Shown piece by piece: positions 57,431 to 64,000 of a DNA stretch of 64,000 nt. The notes below the pieces were generated by a model. The model had not been told where the DNA came from, did not search any database, and saw only the letters and a list, made by a program, of their open reading frames with translations. Origin of the DNA: Alitta virens (taxonomy: Eukaryota > Annelida > Polychaeta > Phyllodocida > Nereididae); assembly GCA_932294295.1 (NCBI GenBank), contig OW028584.1, forward strand, positions 23,219,638 to 23,283,637. The letters are read 5' to 3'. Made by a program: the position numbers and the translations under genes. Within the stretch, counting starts at the first letter, position 1; every line of letters starts with the position of its first letter.

Positions 57431-59336
57431 GTGTTGCAACTTACCTTGCAAAGTTCATTTCAAATATGTCTCAAGATACTGCTTCGATGCGAATGTTACT
57501 GGAGAAAGATATCGAATTCATGTGGGGAAAACCTCAAGAAGTAAGCTTCAGGCACCTGAAGTTTCTGATGGTGGGTGGGTGATTAGGGCTTTACGTCCTG
57601 TATTTCTGCACCTGATGGGCTAATTAGGACAGGCAGGGACCATGGCAATGAGACGAAGGATGAAACAGCCATCCAACTTAGGCATGACGGAAAGCCAATT
57701 GCATATGCTTCGAAATCCCTAACAAAGTCGCAGAAGAATTACCCGCAAATTGAGAAGGAAATGTTGGCTATTTGCTTTGGATGTGATCGGTTCCATCAGT
57801 ACATCTATGGGAAACCTGTGGAGTAGAATCTGCCACAAGCCATTGGAGCCAATATTTAAGAAGCAAATTAACCAAGTACCAGCGAGATTACAAATTATGA
57901 TGTTAAAGTTGGGAAAATATGACCTCTCCGTTCGATGGAGACCTGGAAAGGAACTTGTGATCCCTGATCATCTTAGTCGATCACCACAACAAGAACTGTT
58001 GTCTGATGAATATCAAGTGTATATGGCTTTGTCCCATAACCAGAGTGATCTGCAAGAAATCGCAACGAAAACCGCTGAAGATCCAGTGCTTGCCAAAGTG
58101 ATGGATTTAGTCGTGAATGGTTGGCCAGATAGTGCCAAACAAGTGTCTGGAAATGCCTGAGCTTATTACCACATTCGCAATGAACTATGCTCAATGTAAT
58201 TATTTTCAAAGCAGATCGCATTGTTATCCCGAATTCCTTGAAACAACAGTGTTTAGATGAACTGCATTACCCGCATCTTGGTGTGAACCTTACCCAAAGT
58301 CTATTGGCCTGGTATCGGTCGAGACATTGAAAACATTGTTAAAACATGTTCTGTGTGACAAGCGGCTGGAAACAACAATGCCAAGGAGCCCCTTGTTAGC
58401 ACTCCATCCCCCACCCGACCTTGGTCACATGTAGCAACAGATTTGTTCGAAATCAAAGGAAAGCATTACTTGCTGATTGTCGATCACTACTCCGGATTTA
58501 TTGAAGTGGATTTACTATCCAACACCACCGCACAAGAAGTCATTCTTCGATTCAAGTCGCAGTTCGCAAGACATGACATACCTGAAGTTGTACATTCTGA
58601 TAATGGACCACAATTCACATCACAAATGTTTGCTAACTTTGCAGACGCATACAAGTTCAGACATACGTCATCAAGTCCCTACACGCAGACTAGCAGAGAA
58701 AGGTGTTCAAACGATAAAGAACCTGCTGGAGAAAGCGTCGGAAGATAATCGGGATCCATACTTAGCGTTACTAGCGTACCGAAATACGCCTCGATCAGCT
58801 GAGATAGCATCGCCAGCACAAGAGACAATTCAGTTGGAGACTCAGAACTCCATTACCTATGAAAGCTTCTCTACTCACACCCAAAGTGAACAATTCAAGA
58901 AAAGAACTTGACCAAGCTCGTTCGCAACAAACTCAGTTTTACGATCGCAACGCTCGTAAACTCAAGCCTTTTGATATTGGTCAAAAGGTGTGGTATAAAA
59001 CTGAAGGACTCACAGGAAAGTGGCTAAAAGGTGTTATAGTGAAAAGCCATGCACCTCGTTTGTATCTAGTCGAAACTCAAAACGGAAAGAGATTTAGACG
59101 TACAAGACAACAAAATTGACGTCACCACAGAAAGAGAGAAAAAAGAACAAAGACCTCCGACCAGAAACACAGAAAATGAACAGTCAAGTAGAGTTACACT
59201 CGTTCCACTACCAAGAGTACAAAATGCACAAGTTGTTGCAAACAACATGCCTCAAAACATTCAGAACCAACAACCAACAAGATCACGAAGACAAAAGACT
59301 GCACCAACAAAGTTTAATGATTACGTGATGAAGTAA
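57431..59336 (+). pseudogene. Ty3/gypsy element 1: pol remnant (RT thumb, RNase H, integrase)
   Basis: The frame opens in the RT thumb (YLAKFISNMSQDTASMR, WGKPQE) and is cut by SINE-A copy 8. RNase H resumes at IAYASKSLTKSQKNYPQIEK, with the segment carrying its first catalytic Asp deleted. It goes on through HKPLEPIFKKQ (shifted frame) to the tether YDLSVRWRPGKE and VIPDHLSRS. Integrase follows: a degraded HHCC zinc region, then ATDLFE (first Asp), HSDNGPQF (second Asp) and, after another frameshift, LAEKGVQTIKN (Glu), so all three catalytic acids survive. The C-terminal part includes VWYKTEGLTGKW and ends FNDYVMK with stop 59334-59336. Multiple frameshifts, stops near 57820 and 58158, and loss of gag and the RT core make it dead. 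Confidence 0.9.
57571..57683 (-). mobile_element. SINE-A copy 8 (5'-truncated)
   Basis: 113 bp in gypsy element 1, with (CCCA)n tail on the left. Flanks CTGATGG and CATGACGG do not form a clean duplication, and about 35 codons of pol are missing here, so insertion was accompanied by a deletion or the region was later lost. Confidence 0.9.
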
Positions 59337-59767
59337 TATGGACTGTTCATGTGTATATATGCAAAGACATTTATTTTTTATAGTTGAAAATATTCCGTAG
59401 TTTTGGATTGTCTCGAATGGTTACAACATTTAAGTGTATCTAATCATGTGCTATTCTGAAATGTCAAAAGTGATAGTTTTGATCTAATCATATGCTATTC
59501 TGAAATGTCAAGTGTGATATTGAGTAGATATACTTAACATAATATGTTCTGTAATGTCTAGAGATAATCTGTAGTTGTAAGTTGGTATTTACTATATCAG
59601 ATTTACTGGCTATAAAAGTATTCGAAGTTAATGTAGATCAGAAAAAAGTTGTGATTTGTAGTATAACTAAAATCTTCTGTTTGCTTATCGCTTCATGTTT
59701 TAGGCCACGTAATGTACTGAGATTAGTTACTCAGTTATTTTATAATGTCATTTGATAAAACGGGAGA
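59337..59767. other. 3' non-coding region of gypsy element 1
   Basis: No ORF. A ~45-base tandem duplication with small differences (ATCTAATCATGTGCTATTC at about 59439 and ATCTAATCATATGCTATTC at about 59484). Ends in a polypurine tract AAAACGGGAGA (59757-59767) next to the LTR. Confidence 0.7.
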
Positions 59768-59883
59768 TGTAATATGCATGTGGCACCCTCTGTTGAGTTG
59801 TGTACTAGTGGTGACACCTAGCGTTTATGAAATAAAGGACTTCTGCTTAGACCGCATGGCCGACTAAAGTTATCTTTATTACA
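59768..59883 (+). mobile_element. 3' LTR of gypsy element 1 (116 bp)
   Basis: TGTAATATGC...TTTATTACA with TG/CA ends, placed directly after the polypurine tract, with AATAAA inside (about 59831). The matching 5' LTR is not in the window, so the boundaries rest on the ends and the tract. Confidence 0.7.
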
Positions 59884-59913
59884 AACCTGATATCATATAT
59901 TTTGGTTAAACAA

Positions 59914-60053
59914 GTGTTAGGATATTGCCAATATACTCTAGATGGCGCCTCAAGCGTTTAGTATGATACACATACGCCCCCTACCGATTGTAAGTAGTAC
60001 TAGCAGTTGTTGAATAAAGAACAAGAACTTAAACATGGTGACCCACAACGTGA
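59914..60053 (+). mobile_element. 5' LTR (122 bp) and primer-binding site of gypsy element 2
   Basis: TGTTAGGATATTGCC...GAACTTAAACA (59914-60035), TG/CA ends, with AATAAAGAACAAG near its 3' end. Immediately followed by TGGTGACCCACAACGTGA, a typical gypsy primer-binding site. The 3' LTR lies beyond the window. Confidence 0.75.
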
Positions 60054-60257
60054 TTATGAATTAACGCCGATAACGGAATACATCCAATGGATTAAGCACA
60101 AAAAAAACATGCATGGACACTGGAAAGATGATGTACAGCGCTTGTGCATAAGAAGCTGACTTTGTCACACCCCAGTTTATCACACTTTGGAGAGTGAAAG
60201 TGTGACCCATTTCTACCACGTGTTTGGAGATCAGCTACCACGCGGTCAACAGCAAAA

Positions 60258-61186
60258 ATGGCAGAGGGTTACAAATTTTATTCTCCACGTTCTACCGTTG
60301 ACTGGACCTCCGATCAGGCCTATCAGCAATTCCGCTTATGGCGAAAGGAAGTCGAACGCATCGTGAACGGACCAATGCATGGAGAAACTGACACAGTTAA
60401 GTTGAATACTGTTTACATTTGGGCTGGAGCACATGCTGAATGACTTGTTGAGGCGAATATGGCGGAAGATCTCAACGTCAAAGTAGAAGATGTTGACCAA
60501 TTATTGACCTGTTTAGATCAGTGCTTAACCCACTCTACGTTCTTCTGAGAGGCCAGAGAAGATTTCTACAACATCAAGCAGAAACCAGGTGAAAACACTA
60601 CTGCATTTCACAGTAGAATCATGGAACTGCACAGAATAGCAGACTTCCCTCCAAACACTAACTTTCTGATCGTTGACAAACTCATTCACAGTTGCCTAAA
60701 TTCTGAATGTAAACGCAAACTCATGGCAAAGAAGAAAGATGCCACAGTCAAGAACTGTCTTGATTTGATGCGCTCGTATGAGGCAATCGAGATGACCATG
60801 AAAAAGTTTGTAGGCTCCTGTAAAGTGAATGCTTCATATTCACGTGATCCAACAAGGCAGTCACAGAAAAATGGAAGCAGGATCAAGAAGAAGCTTCAAA
60901 CGAAACAGCGCTCAGAGACCTCAAAACCATGCACATGGTGTGGTGGTGGGTATCATCCTCGCGAAAAATGCCCCGCACAAGATGCAAAATGTGCCTTCTG
61001 CAACAAGCGCGGCCATTATGAGAAGGCCTGCATATTCAAGAAGACTTTGTCTGAAAAGTCAAGCAAACAGAAGCATGGAAAAAGGGTCTCTGCAGTAGAA
61101 CAGAGCAACAGTGACAGTGACGAAGAGCACAACGGAGCCCATTCGTATGACATGGATGTCATTTCAGTCGCCAGCGTAAACAACAG
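60258..61186 (+). pseudogene. Gypsy element 2 gag (capsid/nucleocapsid), two internal TGA
   Basis: ATG in good context (AAAAATGGC), encoding a capsid-like helical region (VDWTSDQAYQQFRLW, then after two stops FYNIKQKPGENTTAFHSRI). Near the end are two CCHC zinc knuckles, C-TW-C-GGGY-H-PREK-C and C-AF-C-NKRG-H-YEKA-C, which bind the element RNA. The tail is Ser/Asp/Glu-rich. The only breaks in this single frame are TGA at 60441-60443 and 60546-60548; each is one C-to-T change from CGA. Gag, protease and RT share the same frame register, so this looks like a fused gag-pol. SINE-B copy 5 follows. Confidence 0.9.
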
Positions 61187-61303
61187 TTAGTTAGTTAGTT
61201 AGTGTTATTGTTTAACGCCTCATCAGCACCTGAGTGGGCTATGTAGAGGCTCTCTAGGGTAAGATGGATTATCTATAGTTGGTAGTAGAAACCAGAAGCA
61301 TGT
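61187..61303 (-). mobile_element. SINE-B copy 5 (5'-truncated, 117 bp)
   Basis: Tail (AACT)n, then the LINE-shared 3' region. Duplication CGTAAACAACAG / CGTAAACCACAG at 61175-61186 and 61304-61315. Insert plus duplication is 129 bases, a multiple of three, so the gag-pol register is unchanged on both sides. Confidence 0.95.
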
Positions 61304-62340
61304 CGTAAACCACAGAGCTCGAGAAGTCCTCGCCAATGTTAAGCTGCTCATAGCACAGCCTACAGTTCTACCTGGAAAAGTGGACACTGGGGCAATGGTG
61401 ACATGTATGCCAGTTGCAATGCTTGGGGATATCGGCCTGTCACGCAAAGACCTCACACCAAGCAAAGTGAAACTACATGGTGTAACTGGAGCTGACATGA
61501 AGACACATGGCGAGCTCCGCGTACGTGCCACATGCAATGACAAAACGCATGATGTCAGGATCATGGTCACTGAACTGGGCAATGAACTGATTCTAGGATT
61601 GGCTTTTTGCAACAGATTCCATTTGGTGGACATATCAGATGCCTGCATACAGAGATAGGTCACTGTAGACAAAGATGTTGAAGCAGTGCACATCACACAT
61701 GAAAGTGATGTCAGCTACGAGCCTCTGCAGAAAAAGTGGAAAAACCACCTTCCACTGGGCAAAAAGACAGGAGATCCACTAGAGGACTTAAAATACATCT
61801 TCCCAGACATGTTTGACGGAACAGTCGGTCTATTCGAAGGTGAAGTTGAGTTAAAAGTGACACCGGACGCCCAGCCTGTACAGCTTCCTCCAGGTGCTGT
61901 CGCTCTCAGTGTTTTGCCAAAGCTGAAGGAAGAGCTCGACAAAATGGAGAACGAAGGCATCATTCGTCCATGTCCTGAGACCACTGATTTGGTCCATAAT
62001 CTAGTCATTGTTTCCAAGAAGAATGGGGATATAAGGCTCTGCTTGGATCCCAAGAACCTGAACAAGCATCTAGTTCGCAGCATCCATTATACAGCGTCTT
62101 GGGAGGATGCTTTACACAGTCTTCGAAACGGTGAATATTTTTCAACACTGGGCGCTAAAAGTGGCTACTGGACTAAGAAGCTGAGTAAAAACAGTCAGTT
62201 ACTCATAGCCTTCAACACACCGTTCAAGAAGTACTGTTTTGTCAGGCTGCCATTTTGGCTCTCTGTCTCATCAGAGATATTTTGCGAACAGATGGGACCA
62301 CGCACTTGCCGGTGTACCCGGAACTTTCCCTTGTGCAGAT
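61304..62340 (+). pseudogene. Gypsy element 2 protease and reverse transcriptase (N-terminal half)
   Basis: Aspartic protease: VDTGAMVTCMPV holds the catalytic D-T-G, and NELILGLAFCNRF is the usual flap/core end. A TAG stop at 61656-61658 separates it from the RT. The RT begins with ELDKMENEGIIRP and LVIVSKKNGDIRLCLDPKNL. The motif normally carrying the first catalytic Asp reads STLGAKSGYW (Asp to Gly), so polymerase activity would be lost. Near 62297 one extra base shifts the frame; the shadow frame ends at 62342. Confidence 0.92.
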
Positions 62341-63361
62341 GATGTCAAGGTCCAGGGCTCAACTGAGAAACAACACGACATAAATTTGCTGGAAACCATC
62401 GCAAAAGCCCAAAGAGCAGGGATCAAATTTAATCCTGACAAATGTCAAATCAAGAGAAACAAGATTTCCTACTTCAGAAGAGTAATTTCTTCAAAGGGTG
62501 TCGAACCCTGCCCTAAAAAGGTGAAAGCCATGCAACAGTTGATGCCACCCACAACTAAACAGGAGCTTCAAAGCTTCAGGGGATCGATCAACTTCATGGC
62601 AACATTCATTCCCAATCTGGCAAAGAAGACAAACCTCATGAGAAACCTCCTCAAGAAAGATGCTCACTTCATTTGGACAAGTCACATGCAAGTGGAATTT
62701 GAAGAAGTCAAAACAGCAATTGCGAACACAGTTGCATCGACACACTTAGATCCCAGCAAACCAGTCATTATTGAGACTGATGCCTCACTCAACGGTCTTG
62801 GCGCAGTTCTCATCCAAGAAGACAAACCAGTTCGGTTCTTAAGCAAGTCACTCACACAGACTGAAGCAGACTACTCGAACATCGAACGCGAGCTGCTCAC
62901 AATTCTATTTGCCTGCGAGAGACTTCACCAATACAAATTCGGGCGAACAGTGACTATTCACACAGATCATAAGCCGCTTGAATCAGTGTTTAAGAAACCC
63001 ATTAGCCTTTCACCTGCGCGCCTACAACGGATACTTCTGCGACTGAGAACCTACGATCTCAACGTGAAATACGTGGGATCCAAACGTGTCTTGTTAGCCG
63101 ACACCTTGTCAAGGTTGGTTAGACCAGGAGCAGACTCCACCTTGCCAGGCCTAGATGTCAACATAGCACAGGTGCTACAAATCAAGCCAACCCGACTCCA
63201 AACACTCCGGGAAGAGACAAAAGCTGATGCTACTTTAACCAGGATGACCAGACACATCCTTGGTGGTTGGCCAGAGCATAAACAAGATCTTACAGAAGAC
63301 CTCCATCCAAACTGGTGCTTCAGAGACGAGCTAGCAGTCCTAGATGGACTGGTGATGAAAG
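62298..63361 (+). pseudogene. Gypsy element 2 RT (C-terminal half), RNase H, tether
   Basis: Continues RT one frame over: ALAGVPGTFPCADDVKVQGS contains the C-A-D-D form of the YADD active site. Then come the thumb (FNPDKCQIKRNKISYFRR, LRSFRG-like LQSFRGSINFMATF), RNase H (ETDASLNGLGAVL first Asp, YSNIERELLTILFA Glu, TIHTDHKPLESVF Asp) and the tether (YDLNVKYVGSKRVLLADTLS). About 350 codons without a stop, the best-preserved part of the element. The frame ends in SINE-B copy 6. Confidence 0.93.
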
Positions 63362-63618
63362 TAGTAGTAGTAGTAGTGTTATTGTTTAATGCCTCATCAG
63401 CACCTGAGTGGGCTATGTAGAGGCTCTCTAGGGTAAGATTGATCATCCATAGTTGGTAGTAGAAACCAGAAGCATGCAAAAAATCTACAAGTGTCTGCAT
63501 TGGATAGCTGGAGCAGCTTGTGCAATGCGCACTGTCCTGTTTTAGCCACTGGGGATAGAGGACTTCACCCCAAGTGTTTCCACCCTCGCCGCGTGGAGGC
63601 CCAGGACCTTCGAGGGCT
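63362..63618 (-). mobile_element. SINE-B copy 6 (full length)
   Basis: 257 bp, tail (ACT)n, head CGAGGGCT, inserted in pol between tether and integrase. Duplication ATGAAAG at 63355-63361 and 63619-63625. Confidence 0.94.
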
Positions 63619-64000
63619 ATGAAAGGAAGCAGAGTGGTGGTTCCAACTTCCCTTAGATCAGAGACGCTCAACAAGCTACATGATGGTCATCAAGGAGTGA
63701 CAGCCACATTACAAAGGGCCAGAAGAGTGTGTGTGTGTGTGTGTGATTTGGGCTTTACGTCAAAGGGCCAGAAGAACAGTGTATTGGCTAAAATTACAAG
63801 ATGATGTGAGTGAAATGATTCAAAGATGCCAAGATTGTCAGAGACATGCCAAAAAGAAATCAGTGATGCCCAAAAGCAGATATCTACCGTACGACCAATG
63901 GAAACTATTGGTATGGATATCATGGATCACAAAGGCAAACCTGTGCTTGTGGCTATAGATTATTTCTCAGGGTACATTACAGTGGACCACCTAAACCGAG
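63619..64000 (+). pseudogene. Gypsy element 2 integrase, N-terminal part (runs off window)
   Basis: After SINE-B the frame gives LRSETLNKLHDGHQGVTATL with the His-x3-His of the HHCC zinc domain. After a 34 bp SINE-A insertion come YWLKLQDDVSEMI and C-QD-C. One base later in the adjacent frame GMDIMDHKG holds the first catalytic Asp of the integrase core, followed by AIDYFSGYITV. The window ends before the second Asp. The frame change near 63890 is a further lesion. Confidence 0.88.
63727..63760 (-). mobile_element. SINE-A copy 9 (34 bp stub)
   Basis: Only the last ~16 bases of the family (ACGTAAAGCCCAAATC on the minus strand) plus (AC)n remain. The 15-base duplication CAAAGGGCCAGAAGA at 63712-63726 and 63761-63775 proves it is an insertion and not chance similarity. 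Confidence 0.93.

Noticed and set aside
1..64000. CRISPR array, phage or bacterial contamination
   Set aside because: No short regularly spaced repeats with unique spacers; introns, SINEs and eukaryotic transposons throughout.

Overview
The window is AT-rich animal (metazoan) nuclear DNA. Spliced genes with GT-AG introns, THAP, MADF and HARBI1-type domains, Tc1, hAT-like, Harbinger and Ty3/gypsy elements, two LINE types and a tRNA-derived SINE all point that way. A marine invertebrate is my best guess, but the species cannot be read from this sequence. There is no bacterial-style operon, CRISPR array, rRNA gene or free-standing tRNA gene.

Layout. (1) 1-12238 is a giant imperfect palindrome: two arms of about 6 kb around a 250 bp spacer, with no convincing gene; each arm carries a three-copy tandem repeat of about 332 bp. 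(2) 12239-19017 holds the 3' end of a LINE, an unrecognised two-membrane-segment ORF, and the remains of a PIF/Harbinger element (transposase C-terminus on + and a MADF-like protein on -, convergent) cut by SINEs. (3) 19018-21421 has a SINE inserted inside another SINE-like element, a broken zinc-finger/coiled-coil gene on +, and an apparently intact two-exon THAP gene on - (133 codons). (4) 22200-53240 is one gene: a four-exon, RPA1-like OB-fold protein of about 274 residues on +. Its first exon is split by a dead Tc1 transposon with a TA duplication. Its first intron starts with a 26 kb array of eight near-identical 3.24 kb tandem units, which begins five bases after the splice donor. Exons 1 and 3 each carry a one-base frameshift. 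(5) 53241-57430 is gene-poor and holds LINE fragments and SINEs. (6) 57431-64000 holds two Ty3/gypsy remnants in the same orientation: the 3' part of one, ending in a 116 bp LTR, then 30 bp later the 122 bp 5' LTR and gag-pol of a second, which runs off the window.

Two short retroelement families tie the region together. SINE-A is tRNA-derived (box A and box B visible) and has nine copies, all on the minus strand. SINE-B shares its last ~150 bp with the 3' end of a LINE whose ORF2 terminus is also present twice, so that LINE is the likely source of its mobilising machinery. Many copies have clear 7-15 bp target-site duplications and lie inside older transposon genes, so the order of insertion can be read.

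The most unusual structures are the intron-confined 8x amplification inside a broken OB-fold gene and the 12 kb palindrome. Both need read-level checking because such structures are prone to assembly error. I saw no clear new multi-gene system.
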